A DNA stretch of 35,623 bases from JAATGI01 sp036510675 (GTDB taxonomy: Bacteria > Pseudomonadota > Alphaproteobacteria > ATCC43930 > CGMCC-115725). The notes below the pieces were generated by a model. The model searched no databases. It had not been told where the DNA came from and was given only the letters and a program-made list of their open reading frames with translations. The first letter of the stretch is position 1, and every line of letters begins with the position of its first letter. Below are positions 1 to 8,609 of the stretch, piece after piece. Location: positions 1 through 35,623 of the forward strand of contig DATCDN010000105.1 of the NCBI GenBank assembly GCA_036510675.1. The letters are read 5' to 3'. The position numbers and the translations under genes were made by a program.

Positions 1-236
1 CATTGCCGGAGCGCGGATCTTCCACCCCGGAAAAGCATGTGCGAAACCCGTCCATCCCATCCCCCGAGAGCTGCCATCCAACTCCCGGTCAGAATCCGAA
101 TCCCGCCCCCGCGCAAGAAAATTCCGTCTGCGATTCCCCTGCCTCGGATGCTTTCCTCGGTTGTGGCGTCTAGGACGCCCGTGTCATCATCACCGGCAAA
201 AAAATCGGGAACAGGAGCATTTACGGGCAATGGTTC

Positions 237-485
237 GTGCGGGAGTTTCTGGAGGGGGGAACATTCTCGGCGACTTCGACATTAAGTAAACCCGTGCATG
301 AAGGCTCGCTCGCGGATAGTCCCTTGATCTTCGATCGCGGCAAGTGGGAAATCAAAAATGGTGAAGTCTGCGAAACATATTTCCAGTGGCAGGCAGGGAA
401 GACGTTTTGCTGGGCCATCGCAACGGCCGATGGCAAGAACTATTATTATGCCGACAACGGCGTCCCGATAGTCTTTGTCCCCTGA
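237..485 (+). CDS. Small hypothetical protein, possibly disrupted
   Basis: Function not recognised. The 82-residue reading from a GTG start contains a W/Y/C-rich pattern (GKWEIKNGEVC near residue 35, then QWQAGKTFCWA and YYYADNG), as in small secreted DUF995-like proteins; that family link is a guess. The sensible protein sequence continues upstream of the GTG in the same frame (GKKIGNRSIYGQWF) until an in-frame TAG at 171-173. Upstream of that TAG the frame is open again to the window edge. The gene may therefore be a longer exported protein broken by a nonsense mutation, with only this tail readable. A strong hairpin follows the stop codon, which supports 485 as a true gene end. Local base composition is less GC-rich than in the neighbours. 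Confidence 0.4.
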   Translation: MREFLEGGTFSATSTLSKPVHEGSLADSPLIFDRGKWEIKNGEVCETYFQWQAGKTFCWAIATADGKNYYYADNGVPIVFVP

Positions 486-489
486 CAAG

Positions 490-514
490 ACGGCCCCGCG
501 CAAGGCGGGGCCGT
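490..514 (+). terminator. Hairpin after the 485 stop, terminator-like
   Basis: A perfect 10-bp stem (ACGGCCCCGC paired with GCGGGGCCGT) closes a 5-nt loop (GCAAG), starting 4 nt after the stop codon of the small ORF. No run of T follows, so it is only terminator-like. It could still protect the 3' end of the transcript. Confidence 0.5.
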
Positions 515-977
515 GGGTTACGCGGCAATGGTCTGGTCTCGGTTCAGGCCGCGATCCGGGCATCGATCGACCGTCTCGGCCGCCCTGTCGTTCGACGACC
601 GCGCCACCGCCGCGGAATATGTCGCGGCGCTGGCCGCCGATCCCGGCATCCGCGCCGTGGGCATCTATGATTGCAGCGGCGCGCTGTTCGCCGGTATCGG
701 CGCGCCAGCAAGGACCATTTGCCGCCAACGGTTCGCGGGCCGCCGCATAGCCGCGCCACCGCCGACCGGCTGAATGTCGTGGCGTCGGTGATGAGCGGCG
801 GCGCCGAGATCGGGCGCGTCTATGTCAGTACCGTGATGGAGACCTGGCCGCGCCGGCTGGAGCGATACGGATTACACGGGCGTGGGCGGGGCAGGGATCG
901 AGCTGATCGGCAAGTCCTTCAGCTTCGACGCCCTGGGTCTGCGCCTACGCGAGGTACTCGACGGGGTCGCGCGGTAG
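513..977 (+). pseudogene. Remnant of a CHASE8 sensor / receiver signalling protein
   Basis: Three pieces of a two-component-type protein lie in different frames. At about 571-705, in one frame, is a typical CHASE8 periplasmic sensor stretch (LSFDDRATAAEYVAALAADP, then IRAVGIYDCSGALFA). At about 705-870, in a second frame, the same domain continues (DRLNVVASVMSGG, AEIGRVYVSTVMETW). At 873-977, back in the first frame, is what looks like the last helix of a receiver domain (IELIGKSFSFDALGLRLREVLD) ending at TAG. The second membrane segment, HAMP, kinase core and most of the receiver are missing, so at least one frameshift and a large internal deletion have happened. The original was probably a hybrid histidine kinase. 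Matches to the domains are by eye. Confidence 0.6.
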
Positions 978-1088
978 CGCGATGTCCCGCGCGGCCCCGA
1001 CCGACGATCGGCGGCCGACTCGGTGCATGCCGTGAAAAATTGCGTGTACCGCCGCCCCATGGCAAGAGGGGCCCGTCCGATGTGTTGA

Positions 1089-2078
1089 GTGGGGTTGGTT
1101 GTGCGATCGCTGCGCCATGCTGGTGTAATATTCGTCCTGATCCTGATCGGTGCCTGCGGCGTCGCGCGGGCGCAGGATCGAAGCTTTTCGGAATGGCGCG
1201 CGCATTTTCGCGGCGAGGCGCTGGCGGCGGGAATCGCGCCCGCGCTGTTCGATCGCGCCATGGCGGATGTGCGACCGATTCCGCACATCATCGAACTCGA
1301 TCATCGCCAGCCCGAAGGCAAGCTGCGGTTCAGCGATTATGTCCGGCGCCTCGCGTCGCCTCAGCGCCGCGCCGGCGTACGCCAGCACCTCGACGATAAT
1401 CGCGCGCTGCTGGCCGACATCGGTCGCCGCTATGGCGTTCAGCCGCGCTTCATCGTCGCGCTGTGGGGCATGGAAACCGATTTCGGCCATTTTCCCGGTG
1501 ATTTTCCGGTGCTGGCCTCGCTCGCGACCTTGGCCTATGACGGGCGCCGCGCCGCCCTGTTCGAGCGCGAGCTGATCGCCGCCCTGCGCATCATCCAGCG
1601 CGACGGCATTTCCCCCTCGGAGCTGCGCGGCTCATGGGCCGGGGCCATGGGCCAGTGCCAATTCATGCCGTCGAGCTTCCTGCAATATGCCGTTAGCTAT
1701 CGCGGCACGGGGCGGCCGGATATCTGGACCGATCGCGCGGATGTCCTTGCTTCCATTGCGAATTATTTGGCGCGGCTAGGTTGGAACGATCGCGAGAATT
1801 GGGGCCGCATGGTGCAGGCGCCGGCCGGCCTCCCCGCCGGCGATGTCGGCCTCGGGACCCAAAAGTCGCTGGCGGAATGGCGGCGGTTGGGGGTCCGGAA
1901 CGCCGATGGCGGACCCCTGCCGCAGGCCAATTTGATGGCCTCGCTGCTGTTGCCGGAGGGGGTCGGGGGCCCGGCTTTGCTGGTTTACGGCAATTTCCGC
2001 ACCTTACTTCGCTGGAACAATTCACAAGCCTTTGCAACGTCTGTCGGATTGCTTGCGGACGACAGCGAATCCCGTTAG
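1089..2078 (+). CDS. Lytic murein transglycosylase, MltB family
   Basis: Cleaves the MurNAc-GlcNAc bond of peptidoglycan to leave 1,6-anhydro ends, acting in the periplasm. Residues 10-29 are a signal sequence; a Cys at 23 (LIGAC) could be a lipobox, but an AxA site (VARA-Q) just after also allows ordinary cleavage. The catalytic Glu is E129 in WGMETDFG, and the family motif GAMGQCQFMPSS lies at 185-196. The length of 329 fits the shorter MltB_2-type proteins, which lack a C-terminal peptidoglycan-binding domain. Start is GTG 1089; GTG 1101 is an equally possible start. Genes for RlpA and a D,D-carboxypeptidase follow on the same strand, so this is a cell-wall remodelling cluster. Confidence 0.88.
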   Translation: MGLVVRSLRHAGVIFVLILIGACGVARAQDRSFSEWRAHFRGEALAAGIAPALFDRAMADVRPIPHIIELDHRQPEGKLRFSDYVRRLASPQRRAGVRQHLDDNRALLADIGRRYGVQPRFIVALWGMETDFGHFPGDFPVLASLATLAYDGRRAALFERELIAALRIIQRDGISPSELRGSWAGAMGQCQFMPSSFLQYAVSYRGTGRPDIWTDRADVLASIANYLARLGWNDRENWGRMVQAPAGLPAGDVGLGTQKSLAEWRRLGVRNADGGPLPQANLMASLLLPEGVGGPALLVYGNFRTLLRWNNSQAFATSVGLLADDSESR

Positions 2079-2113
2079 CGTCGCCCGAATTCGATCAATC
2101 ACCGAAACGGGCA

Positions 2114-3160
2114 ATGGACATGCTGCGGGGGTCGCTGAAATGGACGGTGTGGGCCACGGCGGCGCTGGCGCTTGCCGCGTGCGGCACGGAGCCTCACCAT
2201 GCCGGAAATGCGCCATTCCCGGCCGCTTCGTCCGGGACCGGCCATTCGCATGGCTTCTACAAGGTAGGCAAGCCCTATCAAATCCAGGGCACCTGGTATT
2301 ATCCATCCGAGAACTGGTCCTATGACGAGACCGGCATCGCCTCGTGGTATGGCGAGCAATTTCATGGCCGCTATACCGCTGATGGCGAGGTCTTCAACCT
2401 CAACGAGTTGAGCGCCGCGCACCGCACCCTGCCGATGCCGGCGGTGGTGCGGGTCACCAATCTTGAGAATGGCCGCTCGATCAAGCTGCGGGTCAATGAT
2501 CGCGGCCCCTATGCGCGCGGCCGGATCATCGACGTGTCGCGCCGCGCCGCCCAGATGCTGGGCTTCGAGGGGCAGGGCACCGCCAAGGTGCGGGTCCAGA
2601 TCGACGTGCCGGATTCGATGAAGGTGGCGGCCGCCGCCGGCCGCAATGGCGGCGGCCACGCGCCCTCCGCCGGCGCGATGATCGCCGCCGTGGTCAGCGC
2701 GCCGATCGCCCTGCCGGTCGCGGCCGTGGTGGCGGCGACCACGCCTGCGCCGAAGCCGGCGCCGCGCGAGGTCAGGGTTGCCGACAATCGCCCGATGGCC
2801 GAATCGGTCGTCGTCCCCGCCGATCGGCCCTACATCCTCGACGATCTGCCGGGCATGAACGCGCCGCCGACCTCGACGCTGGAGCGGGCGCCGACCACCA
2901 CCAAAATCAGCATCGTGCCGGTGAAGTCCACCCAGATCTATGTCCAGGCCGGCGCGTTTTCCGATTCGGAGAATGCGCATCGCATGGAACAGCGGCTGCG
3001 CGGCCTGGGTCAGCCGGTGCGCGTCATGAGCGCCGCCGTCAATGGCGCCTCGATCTATCGCGTGCGGGTCGGCCCGGTCGCCTCGGTCGATGCCGCCGAC
3101 ACTCTGTTGGATCGCGTCGTCTCGAACGGCATCCCCGACGCGCGGATCGTGGTCGATTGA
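2114..3160 (+). CDS. rlpA: Septal ring lytic transglycosylase RlpA (lipoprotein with SPOR domain)
   Basis: RlpA proteins bind, and in some species cleave, glycan strands stripped of stem peptides at the division site. The first 22 residues form a lipoprotein signal (LALAAC, lipidated Cys23). A double-psi beta-barrel spans about 73-165, with TGIASWYG, the SAAHRTLPMP stretch and NDRGPY (128-133). A low-complexity Ala/Pro linker (170-265) leads to a C-terminal SPOR domain (272-346) that targets denuded septal peptidoglycan. Start ATG 2114 is chosen because the lipobox follows at the right distance; ATG 2120 is an alternative, and longer frames upstream overlap the transglycosylase gene and encode nothing sensible. 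The gene is 35 nt downstream of the transglycosylase and 55 nt upstream of the carboxypeptidase. Confidence 0.92.
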   Translation: MDMLRGSLKWTVWATAALALAACGTEPHHAGNAPFPAASSGTGHSHGFYKVGKPYQIQGTWYYPSENWSYDETGIASWYGEQFHGRYTADGEVFNLNELSAAHRTLPMPAVVRVTNLENGRSIKLRVNDRGPYARGRIIDVSRRAAQMLGFEGQGTAKVRVQIDVPDSMKVAAAAGRNGGGHAPSAGAMIAAVVSAPIALPVAAVVAATTPAPKPAPREVRVADNRPMAESVVVPADRPYILDDLPGMNAPPTSTLERAPTTTKISIVPVKSTQIYVQAGAFSDSENAHRMEQRLRGLGQPVRVMSAAVNGASIYRVRVGPVASVDAADTLLDRVVSNGIPDARIVVD

Positions 3161-3215
3161 TCGCTCCGGTCGCGCGGATTACTCTGACCGCGACGCGGCA
3201 GCGCGAGAGGTGTTC

Positions 3216-4487
3216 ATGACTTTAGATATGTCCCGGAGCATGCGGCCGGCCTCGCCGGCTTGGTGGGCGCCGATAATGCTGGCGGCCGTCCTGTCGCTCG
3301 GCATGCCGCATGCCAGCGCCGCCGCGACCAAGGCGGAAAAGGCCAAGATCGCGGCAAAGGCGCACGGCCATGCCGAGGCGCCGCAGGGCGGCCCCGCCGT
3401 CGGCGCTAACGGCGTGCCGACCTTCGATACCGCGGCGCGGTTCGCCATCGTCGTCGATTACAATTCCGGCGCCGTGCTGCTCGACAAGAATGCCGATGAG
3501 CACATGCCGACCGCGTCGATGAGCAAGATCATGACCGCCTATCAGGTCGGGCTCTATCTCAAGGCCGGCAAGGCCAAGCTCGACGATGTATTTCCGGTCA
3601 GCAAGGAAGCGTGGAAGACCGGGGGCTCCAAGATGTTCGTGCCCTATCCGGGCGAGGTGAAGGTCAGCGACCTGTTGCGCGGCGTGATGATCCAGTCGGG
3701 TAACGATGCGTGCATCGTGCTGGCCGAGGGGCTGGCCGGCAGCACCGCCGCCTTCGTCGACCAGATGAACGAGACCGCGAAGAAGCTGGGCCTGACCAAC
3801 AGCCATTTCGCCGATGTCGACGGCCTGCCCGATGCGGGGCATTACATGTCGCCGCGCGATCTGGTGATGCTGTCGGAGCATCTGATCCGCGACTTTCCCG
3901 ACATCTACAAATTGGCCTCCGAGCGCGAATTTACCTACAACAACATCAAGCAGGGCAACCGCAATCCGCTGCTTTATAAGGATATCGGCGCCGACGGCGT
4001 GAAGACCGGCCACACCGAGGAGGCCGGTTACGGCCTGGTCGGCTCGGCGGTGCGCAACGGGCGGCGGATCATTATCGTGATCGCGGGCCTGTCGAGCATG
4101 AATGGGCGCACCCAGGAATCGGAACGGCTGATGGACTGGGCGTTCCGCTCCTTCGACGACGTCACGGTGGCACGCAAGGGCACCGCCATCGACCAGGCGC
4201 CAGTGTGGCTCGGCGACAAAGCCGATGTCCCGGTTAGCACGGCGGAGGATGCGGTGATGACGGTGCCGCGCGGGACCCACGGCCATGTCAAAGTGACCGC
4301 CATCTATGACGGGCCGGCCAAGGCGCCGATCGCGGTCGGCGACAAGATCGGCGAATTGCAGGTCGCGGTGGCCGACGGCGCGACCGCAGACTATCCGCTG
4401 GTGGCGCTGGCGCCGGTACAGAAGCTGGGCCCGGTCGGGCGCGCCGCCCAGGGCATCGCGCAGTATATTTGGGAAAAGAAGCGCTGA
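3216..4487 (+). CDS. dacC: D-alanyl-D-alanine carboxypeptidase (PBP5/6 family)
   Basis: Removes the terminal D-Ala of peptidoglycan pentapeptides in the periplasm, limiting crosslinking. All three penicillin-binding motifs are present: SMSK with nucleophile S101 and K104, SGN at 161-163, and KTG at 263-265. A signal sequence ends near residue 36 (HASAAA) and is followed by a Lys/Ala-rich segment. The C-terminal 100 residues look like the PBP5 beta-rich domain that holds the enzyme near the membrane, but the very end is polar (YIWEKKR) rather than a clear amphipathic anchor. Start ATG 3216 has AGAGG 5 nt before it. The total of 423 residues is normal for the family. The choice of dacC over dacA or dacF is by convention only. 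The stop lies inside the start region of tmk. Confidence 0.92.
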   Translation: MTLDMSRSMRPASPAWWAPIMLAAVLSLGMPHASAAATKAEKAKIAAKAHGHAEAPQGGPAVGANGVPTFDTAARFAIVVDYNSGAVLLDKNADEHMPTASMSKIMTAYQVGLYLKAGKAKLDDVFPVSKEAWKTGGSKMFVPYPGEVKVSDLLRGVMIQSGNDACIVLAEGLAGSTAAFVDQMNETAKKLGLTNSHFADVDGLPDAGHYMSPRDLVMLSEHLIRDFPDIYKLASEREFTYNNIKQGNRNPLLYKDIGADGVKTGHTEEAGYGLVGSAVRNGRRIIIVIAGLSSMNGRTQESERLMDWAFRSFDDVTVARKGTAIDQAPVWLGDKADVPVSTAEDAVMTVPRGTHGHVKVTAIYDGPAKAPIAVGDKIGELQVAVADGATADYPLVALAPVQKLGPVGRAAQGIAQYIWEKKR

Positions 4488-5119
4488 GCGGCCGCTTCAT
4501 CACCCTCGAAGGCGGCGAAGGCGCGGGCAAATCCACCCAGGCCAAATTGCTGGTGGCGGCGCTGACCAGCGCCGGCATCGGCGTCATCGCGACGCGCGAG
4601 CCGGGTGGCGCGCCGGCGGCGGAGCTGATCCGCGAACTGCTGCTGAAGGGTGAGCCCGGCCGCTGGGACGGCATTAGCGAGGCGCTGCTGATGGTGGCCG
4701 CGCGGCGCGCGCATCTCAACGAGACGATTCTGCCGGCGCTGACGCGCGGCGATTGGGTGGTGTGCGACCGCTTCGCCGATTCGACCACGGCTTATCAGGG
4801 GCACGGCGCCGGTGTGCCGGTCGCCGCGCTCGACGCGCTGCACCGGCTGATCGCCGGCGACCTCAAGCCCGACCTGACCCTGCTGCTCGATCTGCCGGTC
4901 GAGGCGGGGCTGGCGCGCGCCCACGCCCGGCGCGGCGACGAGACGCGGTTCGAGCAGAAGGATAGTCATTTCCACAAGCGGGTCCGGCGCGGCTTCCTCG
5001 CCGTGGCGAAGGCGGAGCCGACGCGCTGCATCGTGATCGACGCCAGCCGGCCGGTCGCGGATATCCATCGCGCGGTGCTGAGCGTGATGGCCGCGAAACT
5101 CGGCATCGCCTTTCCCTGA
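4469..5119 (+). CDS. tmk: Thymidylate kinase
   Basis: Phosphorylates dTMP to dTDP with ATP in the cytoplasm, an essential step of dTTP synthesis. The P-loop is EGGEGAGKST (14-23), followed by the DR(Y/F) motif in CDRFADSTTAYQG and an Arg-rich region (ARAHARRGDETRFEQ) that would form the LID. The 216 residues match the family. The only start giving the full N-terminus is TTG 4469, which overlaps the end of the carboxypeptidase gene by 19 nt, suggesting translational coupling; a start closer to the P-loop would have to be a non-standard codon. tmk next to holB is a common bacterial arrangement; holB follows after 49 nt. Confidence 0.92.
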   Translation: MGKEALSGRFITLEGGEGAGKSTQAKLLVAALTSAGIGVIATREPGGAPAAELIRELLLKGEPGRWDGISEALLMVAARRAHLNETILPALTRGDWVVCDRFADSTTAYQGHGAGVPVAALDALHRLIAGDLKPDLTLLLDLPVEAGLARAHARRGDETRFEQKDSHFHKRVRRGFLAVAKAEPTRCIVIDASRPVADIHRAVLSVMAAKLGIAFP

Positions 5120-5168
5120 CCCCGGTTCCGCCTTACGTCGGACCGAGGGACCTGTTATTTCATCGCCG

Positions 5169-6269
5169 ATGTCCGATGGGAGCGACGACGAAGACAGCGG
5201 CGACGTTGCCGAGGCGGCACAAGCCGCCCCGCTGTTGCGGCGTGAGAATAGCGCGCTGGTCGGGCAGGGGCGGGCCGAGGCGGCGCTGCTGGCCGCTTGG
5301 CGCACCGGGCGGCTGCCGCATGCTTGGCTGCTGACCGGGCCGCGCGGCATCGGCAAGGCGACGCTGGCGTTCCGCTTCACCCGCTTCCTCCTGGCGCAGG
5401 ATGGCGCGGGGCCGGCGCTGTTCGGCGGGCCGCAGCCGACCGGGCTGGCGGTCGATCCCGCCAGCCCCGCCTTCCGCCGCGTGGCGTCCGGCGGCCATGC
5501 CGATGTTCTTTTAATCGAAAGAGCTTACGACGAAAAACGCAAGCGTCGTCGCAGCGAAATCGTGATCGATGATGTGCGCCAGATCGGGGAGTTTCTGCAT
5601 CTGACCCCGGCGGAGGGCGGCTGGCGGATCGTCATCGTGGATGGCGCCGATGAGATGAATCGCAACGCGGCCAATGCCTTGCTGAAGGTTCTTGAGGAGC
5701 CGTCGCGGCGCTCGCTGTTACTCCTTACCAGCGCCAGTCCCGGCCGTCTGCTGCCGACTATCCGTTCACGCTGCCGCCACCTGGCTCTTACCCTATTATC
5801 TGAAGGGCAAATCGCTGATCTTCTGAAACAATATCGGCCAACGCTGACCCCGGATGAGGTCTCCGGCCTAGCTGGGTTGGCCGGAGGCAGCATCGGCCGC
5901 GCGCTCGATCTCGCCGGGGCGGGCGGGCTGGCGCTTTATCGCGAGATGATGGCGCTGTTGACCGCGCTGCCCGCGCTCGATGGCGCGGCGGTGGATCGGC
6001 TGGCCGACAGGCTGGGCCGGGCCGGCGCCGAGGAGTCGTTTCGCCTGATGGCGGAGCTGCTGCCCCGCCGCATCGCTCGCATGATCCGTGACACCAGCGC
6101 CGGCATCGATCCCGATCTTGCCCGGCTCGCGGCACGGCGGTCCCTTGATCGCTGGGTCGAGGTGTGGGAAAAACTCAACCGTCTCTTTGCCCTGGTGGAT
6201 GTCGTCACCCTCGACCGCAAGCAAGCCATGCTCAATGCCTTCTTTGCGCTCGAAGAGGCCGCGCGCTAA
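5169..6269 (+). CDS. holB: DNA polymerase III subunit delta prime
   Basis: Clamp-loader subunit that helps load the beta sliding clamp at primed sites. An acidic N-terminal extension (1-20) precedes the AAA+ fold. A P-loop-like GPRGIGKAT is at 57-65, a Walker B-type stretch IVIVDGADEMN sits in the middle, followed by ANALLKVLEEPS, and the SRC motif in TIRSRCRHL is diagnostic of clamp-loader subunits. No zinc cysteines are visible in the usual place between Walker A and B, which is frequent in alphaproteobacterial delta prime. The 366 residues are normal. It is preceded by tmk and followed 26 nt later by metG. Confidence 0.92.
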   Translation: MSDGSDDEDSGDVAEAAQAAPLLRRENSALVGQGRAEAALLAAWRTGRLPHAWLLTGPRGIGKATLAFRFTRFLLAQDGAGPALFGGPQPTGLAVDPASPAFRRVASGGHADVLLIERAYDEKRKRRRSEIVIDDVRQIGEFLHLTPAEGGWRIVIVDGADEMNRNAANALLKVLEEPSRRSLLLLTSASPGRLLPTIRSRCRHLALTLLSEGQIADLLKQYRPTLTPDEVSGLAGLAGGSIGRALDLAGAGGLALYREMMALLTALPALDGAAVDRLADRLGRAGAEESFRLMAELLPRRIARMIRDTSAGIDPDLARLAARRSLDRWVEVWEKLNRLFALVDVVTLDRKQAMLNAFFALEEAAR

Positions 6270-6295
6270 ACCCACGAATTCGACCGAGGAGTGAC

Positions 6296-7846
6296 ATGGC
6301 CGGCGGCGAGAAATTCTACGTCACCACGCCGATCTATTATGTGAATGACGCGCCGCATCTGGGGCACGCCTACACGACGGTCGCGTGCGACGCGCTGACC
6401 CGATTCCGCCGGCTCGACGGCGCCGAGGTGCTGTTCACCACTGGCACCGACGAGCATGGCCAGAAGGTCGAGAATTCGGCGCAGGCCGCCGGGGTCGCGC
6501 CGCAGGCGTTCTGCGACCGGGTGTCCCAGACCTTCCGCGCGATGAACGCGCTGCTCGGGATCGACACCCACGATTTCGTCCGCACCACGGAACAGCGCCA
6601 TATCGACTGCGCCACCGAGCTATGGAATCGCATCGCCGCGAACGGCGCCGGCGACATCTATCTCGGCAAGTACGGCTATTGGTACTCGGTCCGCGACGAA
6701 GCGCCCTATGACGAGAGCGAACTGGTCAACGGCAAGGCCCCGACCGGGGCCGACGTCGAATGGGTCGAAGAGGAGAATTACTTTTTCCGCCTATCGGCCT
6801 GGCAAGACCGGCTGCTCGCCTTTTACGAGGCCAATCCCGACTTCATCGGCCCGACCGCGCGCCGCAACGAGGTAATGAGCTTCGTCAAGGGCGGGCTGCG
6901 CGACCTCTCGATCTCGCGCACCAGCTTCACCTGGGGCATTCCGGTGCCGGGCGACGCCAAGCACATCATGTATGTCTGGATCGAAGCGCTGTCGGTATAT
7001 CTCACCGGCGCCGGCTTTCCCGACACCGCCAGCGCGCGCTATCAGAAATTCTGGCCGTGCGACCTGCACATGGTCGGCAAGGACATCATCCGCTTTCACT
7101 GCGTCTATTGGCCGGCGTTCCTGATGGCGGCCGGCCTGCCGGTGCCGAAGCGCGTCTTCGGCCATGGCTGGTGGACGGTCGAAGGGCAGAAAATGTCGAA
7201 ATCGCTGGGCAATTTCATTCCGCCCAAGGTGCTGGTCGACACATACGGGCTCGATCCGTCGCGCTATTTCATGCTGCGGGAATTACCGTTCGGCGCCGAC
7301 GGTGATTTCTCGCATCGCGCCATGGTCAGCCGCATCAATGGCGACCTCGCCAACGATCTCGGCAATCTGGCGCAACGCGTGCTGACGATGGTCCAGCGCT
7401 ATTGCGAGGGCAGGGTGCCGGCGCCCGGCCCGTTCACGGCGCCGGACCAGGCCCTGTTGGGCGCCGCGCGTGCGCTGCTGGCGGCACTCCGCGTTGAATA
7501 CGCGGTGCCGGCCTATCATCGCGCGCTGGAGCAGATCTGGGTGGTGGTCGGCGATGCCAATCGCTATGTCGATGAGCAGGCGCCCTGGGCCTTGCGCAAG
7601 AGCGAACCGGCGCGCTGCGACACGGTGCTGTATGTGCTGGCGGATACCATCCGCCATCTCGCCATTCTGGTGCAGCCGATGATGCCAGGCTCCATGACGA
7701 AGCTGCTCGATCAATTGGCCGTGCCGCCGGACCGGCGCGATTTCGCGGCGCTCGCGGCATCGCCGCTGGTCGCGGGGACGATGCTGCCGAAGCCCAAAGG
7801 CATCTTCCCCCGTTATGTGGAGGAGGGCATTGATGCTGGTCGATAG
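6296..7846 (+). CDS. metG: Methionyl-tRNA synthetase
   Basis: Charges tRNA-Met. Class I signatures: HLGH at 21-24 (the HIGH motif) and KMSKS at 299-303. The N-terminus MAGGEKFYVTTPIYYVNDAP is typical, and the length of 516 lacks the C-terminal tRNA-binding/dimerisation domain found in some MetRS. In the connective region no Cys-x-x-Cys zinc knuckle is visible, matching the zinc-free subgroup common in alphaproteobacteria. Start ATG 6296 has GAGGAG just upstream; a longer open frame upstream overlaps holB and is rejected. The 3' end overlaps tatD by 14 nt, so the two are probably translated together. Confidence 0.96.
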   Translation: MAGGEKFYVTTPIYYVNDAPHLGHAYTTVACDALTRFRRLDGAEVLFTTGTDEHGQKVENSAQAAGVAPQAFCDRVSQTFRAMNALLGIDTHDFVRTTEQRHIDCATELWNRIAANGAGDIYLGKYGYWYSVRDEAPYDESELVNGKAPTGADVEWVEEENYFFRLSAWQDRLLAFYEANPDFIGPTARRNEVMSFVKGGLRDLSISRTSFTWGIPVPGDAKHIMYVWIEALSVYLTGAGFPDTASARYQKFWPCDLHMVGKDIIRFHCVYWPAFLMAAGLPVPKRVFGHGWWTVEGQKMSKSLGNFIPPKVLVDTYGLDPSRYFMLRELPFGADGDFSHRAMVSRINGDLANDLGNLAQRVLTMVQRYCEGRVPAPGPFTAPDQALLGAARALLAALRVEYAVPAYHRALEQIWVVVGDANRYVDEQAPWALRKSEPARCDTVLYVLADTIRHLAILVQPMMPGSMTKLLDQLAVPPDRRDFAALAASPLVAGTMLPKPKGIFPRYVEEGIDAGR

Positions 7847-8609
7847 CCATTGCCACATCGATTTCGCCGAGCCGGATGACCGGCCGGCGCTGATCGAGCG
7901 CGCGCGCGAGGCCGGGGTGCGCACCATGCTGACCATCGGCACCAAGGCGGACGAACTGCCCGAGGTGATCGAGATCGCCTCGTCCGATCCCGATATCTGG
8001 TGCAGCATCGGCGTTCATCCGCACGAAGCGCAGGCGGCACCCGACCATGTCATGGACCAGCTGACCGATCTGATCGCGCATCCGAAGGTCGTGGGCATCG
8101 GCGAAACCGGGCTCGATTTCCATTACGAGCATTCGCCGCGCGACCGCCAGGCGCAGCTCTTTCGCGCCCAGTGCCGGCTGGCGCGGGCCGCCGGCCTGCC
8201 GGTGATCATCCATAGCCGCAACGCCGACGCCGAGACCGTCGCCATCCTGGCCGATGAGGGCATGAGCCGGGGGGTCATCCATTGCTTTTCCACCAGTCGC
8301 GCTCTGTCCGAGCCGGCGTTGGCGCTGGGGTTCTATATCTCGATTTCCGGCATCGTAACCTTCAAGAACGCCGAGGAACTGCGCGGCATCGTGCCGGAGA
8401 TACCGCTCGACCGGCTGCTGATCGAAACGGATTCGCCCTATCTCGCGCCCATTCCGCTGCGCGGCAAGACCAACGAGCCGGCGTTCATAGTTCATACCGC
8501 CGCGAAAGTCGCTGAACTTAAAGGTATTTCGGTCGAGGAATTGGCGGCGGCGACGACCGACAATTTCTTCCGCCTGTTCGACAAGGCCCAGCGTCCGGCG
8601 GTCTGGTGA
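7833..8609 (+). CDS. tatD: TatD family metal-dependent hydrolase
   Basis: Amidohydrolase-fold enzyme; family members are 3'-5' DNA/RNA exonucleases or D-aminoacyl-tRNA deacylases, and the substrate here cannot be decided. Metal ligands seen: SHCH (H6, H8), Glu in GIGETGLDF, His in VIIHSRN, His in VIHCFS and Asp in ETDSPYLAP. The 259 residues are standard. Start ATG 7833 has a strong GGAGGAGGG ribosome site lying within the end of metG. metG-tatD-metallo-beta-lactamase is a recurring gene order in alphaproteobacteria (from memory), and the next gene overlaps this stop by 4 nt (GTGA). Confidence 0.94.
   Translation: MLVDSHCHIDFAEPDDRPALIERAREAGVRTMLTIGTKADELPEVIEIASSDPDIWCSIGVHPHEAQAAPDHVMDQLTDLIAHPKVVGIGETGLDFHYEHSPRDRQAQLFRAQCRLARAAGLPVIIHSRNADAETVAILADEGMSRGVIHCFSTSRALSEPALALGFYISISGIVTFKNAEELRGIVPEIPLDRLLIETDSPYLAPIPLRGKTNEPAFIVHTAAKVAELKGISVEELAAATTDNFFRLFDKAQRPAVW

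Noticed and set aside
671..1399. 242-codon open frame on the plus strand
   Set aside because: Its first part is one piece of the broken sensor gene; the rest is out of frame with the transglycosylase and encodes nothing recognisable.
1781..2113. Long N-terminal extension of rlpA
   Set aside because: It overlaps the transglycosylase gene in another frame, and the lipoprotein signal begins at 2114.
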